Assembly (NCBI GenBank): GCA_049841155.1
Contig: JASGHI010000003.1
Location: 2,081,467 to 2,145,466 of the forward strand
DNA from: ZC4RG30 sp049841155
GTDB lineage: Bacteria > Pseudomonadota > Gammaproteobacteria > Steroidobacterales > Steroidobacteraceae
DNA length: 64,000 nucleotides
Direction of reading: 5' to 3'
Below are positions 27,715 through 35,667 of this stretch, piece after piece (within the stretch, counting starts at the first letter, position 1; every line of letters starts with the position of its first letter). Position numbers and translations under genes: made by a program. The notes below the pieces were generated by a model, which saw only the letters and a list, made by a program, of their open reading frames with translations, was not told the DNA's origin and searched no databases.

Positions 27715-30700
27715 TCAATCAAACCTTTTCGCCAGGTCGATGCCGATGACCATGATGTCCTCGACATGGGGATGCTTGTTGGCGATGGATTTCCAATGAT
27801 TGCGAAGCGCCTCGAGCAGTTCTTCGAACTCGATCCGGTCTCCTGATGGAAGTTGCCATCTCCGTTCCTTGGCGCGGTTCACCAGAACGAAGATCCCGCG
27901 CGCGGAACGATTGTCGCGCAGGTAATCGCCCGAAAGCTGGTTCTCAAGCCGCTCGAACAGCTGCGGTCCTGTCCAACGCTCCGCCAGCTTGAGCTCGGCC
28001 GGCACCGGCGCATCAAAATCAGCACCGTGGAATCGCAAATCAGCACGTTTATCGTCAGCAAACTCCTCCTCTTGCGTAATCGTATACCGGCCTTGCGCTT
28101 TTCCACGGAGTTCATGCGCGAGATAGTTGCGCATCTCGGTCTCTTCCTGAACGCGTTGGAGGATTTTTGCAACGCTGTCGTCGCCGTTTTCAAGGTCATC
28201 CTTGAGATCGAAGAGACGCATGATTGCGAGCTCGGCGAGCTCTCGGTGATTTGTGGGATTGCGATCTAGATGTTCGTGGAAGTCTCTTACTTGCACCGGC
28301 GACCACGGCGTCAGGTCTGCATCCTGCTCGGCCTTAGACTGCGCGTAGGATGCAAGCCATGGCCGGGATGCAGCATGCGGATGCTGGGTTGCGATCTCAG
28401 CGAGGGCCAAATAGGCCTCCTTCCCGGGGATCTGCTTCAGCTGACTGAATAGGGCGTTGCGGGCATCCTGGGCATTGTCGCGCAACCCTGGCGAATACAC
28501 GCCACCGCCCGATCGATCGATATCTTCATCCTCCCGGATATAGCACTGCATCAGGAGAAACAGTTCCTTCAAGTGCGCTGCCGTGGCGTATCGTTGCCGA
28601 ACACCCGTTGGCGCCGAACGCTGCCCACCCAGAATCCATGTAACGAAGGTCATCGCAAACGCTGTTTGCGCCTTAGCATCAGTAATGGACGCAAGGTGTG
28701 CTGCAACCGCCGGTATTGCGTGCTCCGGGTCCGCGCCGACCCAGACGGCGTACCAGGCCGCAGCAATATTCGCATCGGTGGCCCGCCGGGCTTTAAGTTG
28801 TACAAGCGCGGCCAGGTCCTCGTCAGAAACCGACGTGCTGCCCTGAACGATAGATAGTAGCTTGCCGAGATTGAAGAGATTGCAAACATCGTTGGCGTAA
28901 AGGAATTCCAGAAGGACTGGTGCCAATTTCTCCCACGCCCATTGTCCCGTCCAGCTCACGTCACTTAGCAAATAGTGCGACTCTCCGTCCGGCTTTTCGG
29001 ACAGCACCTCCTGCCTAATTTCATTCAAGAGGAAGTTGCCAACGATCTCAGGACAAGCTTCGAACAGTTTCGGAAACCACGACGGGAATCCATTCAACTC
29101 ATAGGCAGCGTAGCGGCACGCAATAAGTACCTCGTCCTTGGATAGATTCGACGGCCAGTCCGGTGTTTCCGCCGCTTCGATATCCAAGCCCGCAAGACCA
29201 AAGATGACAAAGATCGGCGTCGAGTTTGTTGGCGCCCCTTCCGAGCGGAGCGCCGGTCGATACTTACGCCAGTAGTTTGTTACCCCCTCGCGATAGGCTT
29301 GCGCAACCTCTTCGCCGAACTCGGGAACCAGATCGCGCCAACGGCCGACTTTCCACCTGTTGGCCCTATCGGATTTCTCGCGAAGGAACTCGTGCAAGTA
29401 CCACTGAGCCTTTGAGATGTCGGTCGGAGTCTCCATCTGCGGCGCACGGACGAACTCGACATGCGAGCGGATAAACTCCCTGGATTTTTCGCGGTCGTCT
29501 CGTTCCTTTTTCTCCCTCGCGGCGGCGCGCTTTTTCCACTTCTTTTCTTCGCGGTCGTGTTCGCTTACGGGCGGATTAAGAAGTTGCCCAAGACGCTCTT
29601 CAAGCTCGCTGTTGCCGCGTACAAACTCGCGAAGCTGCTCCAGCCACATCGGCAGCCGATTGCCTTTCACATAAATTTCAAACGCGAGCGTAAGAGCGAT
29701 TAGCTTGTCGTCTTGATCCGCTTCTGTCCGAATAGCTCCGACTGCCCAGTCGAAGTCATCTACTCCAAATTCCCAATGACCGCCTAGCATTTTAGCCTGC
29801 GAGAAGTACGTCAGTCGGTATTCTCGCTTGGTATAGCGGATGCTATCGCGCAAAGCGTGTACGTCATACCAGAAAGCAGCGCGGTTAAACTCCAGCCATG
29901 CTGGGACCAGCTTTCCGAACTCGGTCTTCACATCGCGGAGATCGCCATCCCAATTCGTGGTCACCACGAACTTGTGAAGGATGCCGAGCGTGGGCTCTTC
30001 GAGTGCCTCCATTCGTCTTTCCCGGATGAGCCCCTCGGCGGCAATAGAAGCAGCCTTGAGGAGCCAAACATTTTTTTTCGATATGTCGCAGAAGCCCTGC
30101 TCGATTAGCGGAGGAGATTTCAGCAAGAGGTAGAGGCCTGCAGCAAGTCTCGGCAGGAGCTCGACGGGCGCAGCTTCGACAAATCGGACGACAGCATCTG
30201 TCAGATAGTCAACAGAAAGACGTTCCTTCGATTCTGCTTTTCCCAAGGCCTCAAGAAGCCACTCAACTGTTTCTTTCGTCGGGTTCGATGCAGCGACGAT
30301 CTCTCTGAGCCAATTGCGGTTGAGCACGGGCGCTTCATTCAGGAAGCTCGTACGAAGGTCGTCCAGGTCTCGGGTCGTTGCAACTGCGCGGGTCGCGCGT
30401 ATTGCGACGGTACGCGTGTAATGTTCCGTACTTGGGAAAATCGCTAAGGCTTTGGCCTCCTCCTTGAGCGCACCAAGGCGTCCCAACCAAACCATCCTTA
30501 TGAGAAAACTGACGATCTCCGCATTCGCGGCATACATCTTGAGATGAGTGCGGATGTCTTCGACCAGTTCCGAGCTCGCGAAGCGCTGTACCGCAGCATA
30601 GTCGAGAGCACTACGGCCGGACTTCCCGGACGCAAGCTCCTTGCACACATCGGCGAGGACAGCCTTGCGCGTTGCGAGCGGCAGAGCGCTTGGGTCACCA

Positions 30701-32040
30701 CTCTCGAGAAGGACTTCGGGCGCAATCCTCAGGACACGCTCCCGGATGCGCTCGTCAAGAATGGCAAGCCAAGGAAGCACCGGCCGCATGGTGGGAACGA
30801 TAACGTCCACGCCGTATTGTTCTCGAAACAGAAGGGCTTCAACCCCACGGCGTGAGGCTGATCGCTCAAGTAGGTGCTGCAGCCACTCGGCTGTTAGGAA
30901 TTCCCGAACTGAGCGATGGTGAAACCGAACAGTTCCATAGATGGCTTCATCGAATATCGGCCGCGAGAGAAGCGCTTGCTGGTCGCGATCGTCCCAATCG
31001 GGTAGGACCAACTGAACGGCGATGCCCCTGTTGTTGTGAGACCCATCCGGCACCTGGATGGTTGGCTCCTTTCCCAAAATCGACGCCGCAGCAAGCAATC
31101 TCGCTCCCTCACGTGCGCGCTTCGTCGCGAGCGGCTGGGCCTCACGATGATTTTGGTCGCGTTCCTCTAGTCTACGCTGAACACTATTGCGCATCAGGTC
31201 TAGGCGGGTGCCTATGCGGTGTTCTTTATTCCAGAACTCGACGAGCTCCTCGAGATCTTGCGGTCTCGTCGTAAAGGAATCCGCATCGAGACGCTCGATC
31301 TCCTCAAGGAATTCCCGCGTATCGTTCACGCCGCGCGCCCGCACAAAGGTTTCGATCTGGGCCGTCGAGAGATCGTCCAGAGCGACCACTAGGAAACCCG
31401 AGGGCACCTCCTTTTCTTTCGAATCTTCCGTATCGAAGGCATCCAGATCGGGCAGATCGTCTAGCGCGATTTCGGGAGACGTATCAGCCGTAGTAACCTT
31501 CGTGGTCACGGGAGCTATAGGTAGGTGACGCTCGCACAACTCCAGATCGGTTTTTGCGCGCCACGCACTTGTGCGTCCCGTCAGAATAATGTGCGCTCGT
31601 GCGCTCGCCGCCTGAATGAGGCGGCCAAGCTTGCGAACAGCCCGCTCAAAATCCCCGGGATTGCGAAGCCGCGCTTCATCAACAGAGTCCAAAAGTAGCC
31701 AACCTTCGTCGGTCGAGGCCAGCCACTTTTTGAATTCATCGAAAGCGCCAATCTCAAACGCTTCCTCGAAATCGCTGGGGATGTGCTCGAGCCGCAGGAA
31801 GAACGCCTTGCCCCCTTCGGCAAGGAGACGATAGGTGATCTGCCGTATTTCCTCGGTCTTGCCTGATCCTGCCTCGGACAATATGACGGTTCGATAACCT
31901 TTCAGAAGATCGTCCCATTGCAGACGAGAGCCAGTGAAAAAATCTTGGTTCAATTCGAAAGCATCGCTCTCGCGCGCATGCTCGGCAAGCTCGTGGAATG
32001 TGCGTCTCAGCTGAACGAAAGGATATGTTTCTTTCTTCAT
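27715..32040 (-). CDS. NACHT-type STAND NTPase with C-terminal PD-(D/E)XK-like nuclease domain
   Basis: This 1441-residue protein has Walker A at 55-62 (SEAGSGKT) and Walker B at 113-124 (GWLLLDSVDEAR), the NACHT form in which the Asp is followed by a small residue and then x-Asp-Glu. The sensor-like IILTGRTSAW comes next. The centre (about 400-1250) is long, helical and repeat-like, as in STAND sensors. The last 110 residues hold D1334 (RADLRF), E1349-x-K1351 (PAELKLAERW) and Q1368 (RLENQL), the pattern of a PD-(D/E)XK nuclease. STAND NTPases of this build (Avs, bNACHT) are anti-phage sensors that kill on recognition. The start at 32040 was chosen for the MKKETYPFVQL N-terminus; 48 more codons are open upstream. 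It is probably a defence gene, with a HEPN/zinc-ribbon gene just upstream on the same strand. Confidence 0.8.
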   Translation of the reverse strand: MKKETYPFVQLRRTFHELAEHARESDAFELNQDFFTGSRLQWDDLLKGYRTVILSEAGSGKTEEIRQITYRLLAEGGKAFFLRLEHIPSDFEEAFEIGAFDEFKKWLASTDEGWLLLDSVDEARLRNPGDFERAVRKLGRLIQAASARAHIILTGRTSAWRAKTDLELCERHLPIAPVTTKVTTADTSPEIALDDLPDLDAFDTEDSKEKEVPSGFLVVALDDLSTAQIETFVRARGVNDTREFLEEIERLDADSFTTRPQDLEELVEFWNKEHRIGTRLDLMRNSVQRRLEERDQNHREAQPLATKRAREGARLLAAASILGKEPTIQVPDGSHNNRGIAVQLVLPDWDDRDQQALLSRPIFDEAIYGTVRFHHRSVREFLTAEWLQHLLERSASRRGVEALLFREQYGVDVIVPTMRPVLPWLAILDERIRERVLRIAPEVLLESGDPSALPLATRKAVLADVCKELASGKSGRSALDYAAVQRFASSELVEDIRTHLKMYAANAEIVSFLIRMVWLGRLGALKEEAKALAIFPSTEHYTRTVAIRATRAVATTRDLDDLRTSFLNEAPVLNRNWLREIVAASNPTKETVEWLLEALGKAESKERLSVDYLTDAVVRFVEAAPVELLPRLAAGLYLLLKSPPLIEQGFCDISKKNVWLLKAASIAAEGLIRERRMEALEEPTLGILHKFVVTTNWDGDLRDVKTEFGKLVPAWLEFNRAAFWYDVHALRDSIRYTKREYRLTYFSQAKMLGGHWEFGVDDFDWAVGAIRTEADQDDKLIALTLAFEIYVKGNRLPMWLEQLREFVRGNSELEERLGQLLNPPVSEHDREEKKWKKRAAAREKKERDDREKSREFIRSHVEFVRAPQMETPTDISKAQWYLHEFLREKSDRANRWKVGRWRDLVPEFGEEVAQAYREGVTNYWRKYRPALRSEGAPTNSTPIFVIFGLAGLDIEAAETPDWPSNLSKDEVLIACRYAAYELNGFPSWFPKLFEACPEIVGNFLLNEIRQEVLSEKPDGESHYLLSDVSWTGQWAWEKLAPVLLEFLYANDVCNLFNLGKLLSIVQGSTSVSDEDLAALVQLKARRATDANIAAAWYAVWVGADPEHAIPAVAAHLASITDAKAQTAFAMTFVTWILGGQRSAPTGVRQRYATAAHLKELFLLMQCYIREDEDIDRSGGGVYSPGLRDNAQDARNALFSQLKQIPGKEAYLALAEIATQHPHAASRPWLASYAQSKAEQDADLTPWSPVQVRDFHEHLDRNPTNHRELAELAIMRLFDLKDDLENGDDSVAKILQRVQEETEMRNYLAHELRGKAQGRYTITQEEEFADDKRADLRFHGADFDAPVPAELKLAERWTGPQLFERLENQLSGDYLRDNRSARGIFVLVNRAKERRWQLPSGDRIEFEELLEALRNHWKSIANKHPHVEDIMVIGIDLAKRFD

Positions 32041-32347
32041 ACAACCATGCTGTACCAAAGTCGCGCCAGTATCGGGCAGTACAGGTGGAGTCACCGTCTT
32101 GATCGAGCGACTGCTTGCACTCCCTAAAGCAAAAATGAAGGCATGCCGCCGCAGTATTGTCATACTGAGCTGAACTTCATGCATTCTGATTATCCAGATG
32201 AGCGAGACACGAAGGATGCCTCGTCTTCATCGCACGAACGGAAGTGCCTCTGATGTAGACCTAGCACCTCCCCGGAAGGGCCATACTCTGCTTCCACAGC
32301 TGCTGTTCGACACGGGCTAGGGTCGTATGGCTACAGCCTGGTTCTAT
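32041..32347. other. Gap between HEPN gene and NTPase gene
   Basis: These 307 bp lie upstream of the NTPase start. The NTPase frame stays open back to 32184, so a longer N-terminus cannot be excluded. No obvious promoter, palindrome or coding sequence on the opposite strand was recognised. Confidence 0.4.
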
Positions 32348-33343
32348 TCAGAGAGTACAACGGACCAGGAGTGCGGTGCCGAGCCGTTCGACAAGATCGG
32401 CAAACTCCAGGACCGCGCTATCCTTGATGATCAACCGCTGACCCACCGCATAGCTAGTGTCGCCGCTGCGGCTTACGTAGTCGCTGTCAACTATGCCCTG
32501 TTGATGAGCAAACAGATGGCGCTGCTGATAGTACACGCGCAGGCTCTTCATAGCAGCGACATCGAGAAGCTGCTCATAAGAAGTGCCAAGTTCCACCTCC
32601 CACAACTCCGAGCCGGCATCGAGATTTTGAAACGCATTCCGGCGGGCGGCCTCCCCCGTTCGAGCTTCATAGAGCTGCTCGGCCAGGCGCTGGAAAGACG
32701 TGACGGTGTCCTGCATTGCTTTCTCAAGCAGCGTGCGCGTCATCACCTCAGCTTCGTCAGGTCCGATTACCGAACGCAAGGTCTCGCCAAGGCCGGCGGC
32801 AACGCGGATGGCAGCCAGCGTTTGTAGGAAGGTGTGGTTCGCCGAGTTCTTCCCGCAGCTTGGACAAAAGTAAGCTGCGCCGACGTAGGAATATCGACAT
32901 TCGCAATCTTCGCAGATCGTTCGAAGGCGCATCGGTTCTGCCGCTGCTATCGGCATAAGCACGGCATCGCGCCCACCTTTCACATCCAGCGTGATGCTAA
33001 AAAACGCGCCAGGCTTCTGACGACGCTTCGATGCCCTAGCATCGGCTCGCATCGCACCATTGAGGCGATTGACGACAGTTCCAAGAGCATACTGCTTTGC
33101 AGCTTTAATTTGAGCAGTCGTGTACCAGGAGTTAGCCGGAGCTTTGTGGCGACAGGACGGGCAAAACACCTCCTCATCACGCACTATGTTTTTCCAATCG
33201 TCACCATGGATTTTGAATTGAAAAAGGCACGCTTCCGCTGGGCACTCCTTGTCGACGTAGCCTTCCGCGTCCCTTTCAAGAGGCACCTCTACTTGCTGAA
33301 GTTCAGCAAGTCGGCACAGCTCTTTTTGCAAGTTTTCGAACAT
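32348..33343 (-). CDS. Double zinc-ribbon protein with HEPN-like RNase motif
   Basis: This 331-residue protein has zinc-knuckle pairs at C34/C39 with C61/C64 (FCPSC) and C144/C147 (CEDC) with C160/C163 (FCPSC). The C-terminal helical domain (about 200-331) contains RHLFAH at 275-280, an exact match to the HEPN ribonuclease signature R-[N/H]-x3-H, followed by QQGIVDSDYVSRSGDTSYAVGQRL. HEPN RNases are common toxins and defence effectors. It precedes the NACHT-nuclease gene on the same strand with a gap of about 300 bp, which suggests a functional pair. The start at 33343 (MFENLQKEL) has a weak ribosome site; Met codons 15 and 28 codons upstream are alternatives. Confidence 0.72.
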   Translation of the reverse strand: MFENLQKELCRLAELQQVEVPLERDAEGYVDKECPAEACLFQFKIHGDDWKNIVRDEEVFCPSCRHKAPANSWYTTAQIKAAKQYALGTVVNRLNGAMRADARASKRRQKPGAFFSITLDVKGGRDAVLMPIAAAEPMRLRTICEDCECRYSYVGAAYFCPSCGKNSANHTFLQTLAAIRVAAGLGETLRSVIGPDEAEVMTRTLLEKAMQDTVTSFQRLAEQLYEARTGEAARRNAFQNLDAGSELWEVELGTSYEQLLDVAAMKSLRVYYQQRHLFAHQQGIVDSDYVSRSGDTSYAVGQRLIIKDSAVLEFADLVERLGTALLVRCTL

Positions 33344-33502
33344 CGTGTGCTGCGTGAGTCGGGCTTGATTTAACCTGGTACATATCATGAATGCGGCGCG
33401 TAGAGCCACTACTCGATGGAACTGCATTGAGACCGATACGCTTCCTAGCCGGGAATTCGTGTTCGCTGAAGGATATCCAGATTTCGAGACCCATCCCGTC
33501 GT

Positions 33503-34172
33503 CCCACGAGCTCATGGAACATGTGGGCGGTCAGGTTGAGAAAGCATTGCAAGAAATGCCAAGCTAACTGCGCCATCATGGCCGTCACTGCCCGCCGCAG
33601 TGACGGCCCGACAAACTGCCACAACAATACGGACTGGCCCAGCATCTGATTACGTGCGGCGCGTGTGATGATGCCTTGCCACACTGGCCTGGCAATGACC
33701 TGCCGGCGGGTATGACACCGGCACCCTGGCGCAGGGCTTAAAGCGCCCGTGGAGTACTGACGTCCAGGCTCCATGCCGCGTCCTGCGGTGCCCGAATGGC
33801 GCAGGTTCCTGAGAGCGCCAGCCCGATCCATCGGGAGGAACCGAGCCAGGCACGCTCCGGCTCGTCGATGCGTGCCGCCTTCGCCGAAGGTCGAGCCTAT
33901 TTTGTCTGTGGGCCAGTCATTGTGGCCCTGCGCTTTCAAGCGCCACATGGCGCTAGTCATCCTCGTCACGGCATCGGCTCGCCAACTGGAGTCGGTGCCG
34001 TTCTCTCTTCATCCACCATCATCTGGAGGTATCCATCCCAGCACACCGCATCGTCGTCCCTTGCAACTCTCCCGTCCGGTCTTCCTACAGGAAGCAAGAC
34101 GGGTGCCTCATGCGAGGCAACAGGTGAACTGAGCACCTGGCCCTTGCCCTTCGGGGATCTCGCTTCGGCGAG
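33503..34172 (+). ncRNA. Candidate large structured RNA (about 670 nt, about 18 consecutive hairpins)
   Basis: No credible gene occupies 33344-34228, but the stretch is packed with stems. Perfect examples: GGCCGTCACTG/CAGTGACGGCC (11 bp, 33580-33608), GGCACGC/GCGTGCC (33849-33876), AGCGCC-ACAT-GGCGCT (33939-33954), CCCGTC...CTTCC-TACA-GGAAG...GACGGG (34071-34103), TGCCTC-ATGC-GAGGCA (34104-34119), CAGGTG/CACCTG (34121-34139), CCC-TTCG-GGG (34147-34156) and CTCGC-TTCG-GCGAG (34159-34172). Others are at 33503-33527, 33544-33559, 33676-33695, 33701-33723, 33724-33736, 33782-33805, 33806-33840, 33878-33890, 33910-33928 and 33968-34001. Several abut with no spacer. C(UUCG)G loops and a U.G wobble in the 9-bp stem at 33968-34001 favour plus-strand RNA. 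A recombinase gene starts 57 bp downstream. The family is unknown. Confidence 0.6.
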
Positions 34173-34228
34173 TTGGCATTAACACTAACCCAGCGCTTTC
34201 TCAGACCTGCCCGATCGACCCGGAGACG

Positions 34229-35095
34229 ATGATGGACGACCTGACTTACACCCTGCGCCAGCTCTGCCAACGCAACCGTGATGGCAGCCATACCACTCAA
34301 GCCGACCGGCAACGCTCGCTGGCCCTGGCCGCGCGTCAACTGCGCGAAGCCGGGTTCCGCCAGATGCGCGCCGGCTCTATCAAAGGCAGGCACATCGAAG
34401 TCCTGCTGCAACGCTGGCAAGCCGAGGGCCTATCCGCCGGTACGCTGAAGAATCGCTTCTCTCATCTGCGCTGGTGGGCCGAGAAAGTTGGCAAGGCAGG
34501 CATCTTGCCGGCGGACAACACCAAGCTGGGGATTCCCGAGCGTCGCCGCGCTGCTGGCCAGAACAAAGCCAAGGAACTCGACGACAAACTGGACCGTATC
34601 ACTGACCCCCACGTGCGCATGAGTCTGAGCCTGCAAGCCGCCTTCGGCTTACGGCGTGAGGAGTCCATCAAGTTCCAGCCTGGCTACGCTGACCGTGGTG
34701 ACCACATCGCTCTTAAGGGTTCATGGACCAAAGGCGGGCGCGAACGTACTATACCGATCACAACGCCGGAGCAGCACGCTGTGCTCGACGAAGCTCACCG
34801 CCTGGCCGGTTCTGGCTCCCTGATTCCGGCGCACAAGAGCTACATTCAACAGCGGCATATCTACGATGGACAATGTAAGACTGCCGGTCTAAGCAATATG
34901 CACGGCTTGCGACATCGCTATGCCCAGACCCGATATGAAGCAATAACGGGATGGAAGGCTCCGGCAACAGGTGGGCCGTCAGGAGAAGCGCTGACGTCCA
35001 TGCAACGCATTACGGATATGTGGGCGCGACAGCTTATCAGCCGCGAGCTAGGCCATGAACGAACGCAGATTACAGCTATTTACGTAGGAAGGTAG
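34229..35095 (+). CDS. Integrase-domain (tyrosine recombinase-like) protein of ICE type
   Basis: This 288-residue protein has an N-terminal SAM-like helical domain (about 1-110: DLTYTLRQLCQRNRDGSHTT, then LSAGTLKNRFSHLRWWAEKVGK) and a C-terminal catalytic domain with R142 (AAFGLRREESI), H225-x-x-R228 (MHGLRHRYAQ), H276 (RELGHERTQ) and Y285 (AIYVGR). It corresponds to the two-domain 'phage integrase N-terminal/integrase domain' proteins carried by many integrative elements in addition to their main integrase. All catalytic residues are present. GGAG lies 5-8 nt before the ATG. Its role (resolution, a second integration reaction or regulation) is unknown. It lies just downstream of the structured non-coding segment. 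Confidence 0.82.
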   Translation: MMDDLTYTLRQLCQRNRDGSHTTQADRQRSLALAARQLREAGFRQMRAGSIKGRHIEVLLQRWQAEGLSAGTLKNRFSHLRWWAEKVGKAGILPADNTKLGIPERRRAAGQNKAKELDDKLDRITDPHVRMSLSLQAAFGLRREESIKFQPGYADRGDHIALKGSWTKGGRERTIPITTPEQHAVLDEAHRLAGSGSLIPAHKSYIQQRHIYDGQCKTAGLSNMHGLRHRYAQTRYEAITGWKAPATGGPSGEALTSMQRITDMWARQLISRELGHERTQITAIYVGR

Positions 35096-35171
35096 CGCAC
35101 TACTGCCGAATTCCGAGCAATAGGCCACTACCTACTGCACCGTCAATATGGAAGAGCCATCTGAGCCTAGT

Positions 35172-35441
35172 CTATTGCGCAGCCCGCTCTTCCCGCTCCT
35201 TCGTCGCCGCCTGCAACCGAACGTGCAGCAGGAACACGTCCACCATCAGGTGCTGCTCGTAGTCGCCGAGCGGCTCGCCTGCCTTGAGCTGTCGCTCCAT
35301 ATTGTCCCATGTCTTGTCGTACTGATCGCCACGGCGGTCGGGCACTAGGCTCAGCGCGAAGTCGAGGTACTCGCCCGTCAGCGGCTCTCTTGCGTTCAGC
35401 TTCTTCTTCACTTGAGCGCACATGTTACCCGTCTCGTTCAT
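35172..35441 (-). CDS. Small hypothetical helical protein
   Basis: This 89-residue protein is not recognised. It is charged and predicted helical (MNETGNMCAQVKKKLNAREP, then YDKTWDNMERQLKAGEPL and VFLLHVRLQAATKEREERAAQ). It is supported as a real gene by GGGAGG 6 nt before the ATG at 35441. It sits between the two recombinase genes and could be an excision or regulatory factor, but no HTH is evident. Confidence 0.6.
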   Translation of the reverse strand: MNETGNMCAQVKKKLNAREPLTGEYLDFALSLVPDRRGDQYDKTWDNMERQLKAGEPLGDYEQHLMVDVFLLHVRLQAATKEREERAAQ

Positions 35442-35667
35442 GACGACCTCCCTTGTTGGCCGGAACCTAGCACACATCTTTCGACGTCGGGCACGCTTCT
35501 TATTGTGCTAGGTGACACCATTGGCACCGTCGACGTTCACACTGCCAAGATGCCGAAGTGCGAGGTGCCAGCCCAGCGCCTATACCGGAGACACGGAAAG
35601 GCGCTGAACTGGATAAGGGAATGGCGATAAGGGGAACAGGTCTACCCGGAAAGAGAAATGGCCAAGC

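Noticed and set aside
27715..32040. NTPase as a canonical Avs1-4 protein
   Set aside because: The Walker motifs and helical sensor region fit STAND proteins generally, but the C-terminal nuclease and absence of an N-terminal effector do not match a named Avs type closely enough to name it.
33445..33969. 174-codon minus-strand frame in the non-coding island stretch
   Set aside because: It has no ribosome site or recognisable domain, and it overlaps the densely base-paired segment, which explains the sequence better. It could still be annotated as hypothetical in some genomes.
33503..34172. Group II intron as the explanation of the structured segment
   Set aside because: No domain V-like hairpin, no GUGYG-type 5' end and no intron-encoded reverse transcriptase were seen.
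33796..34182. 128-codon plus-strand frame upstream of the integrase-domain gene
   Set aside because: Ser/Pro/Ala-rich with no domain or ribosome site; the hairpin array accounts for the conservation-like pattern.
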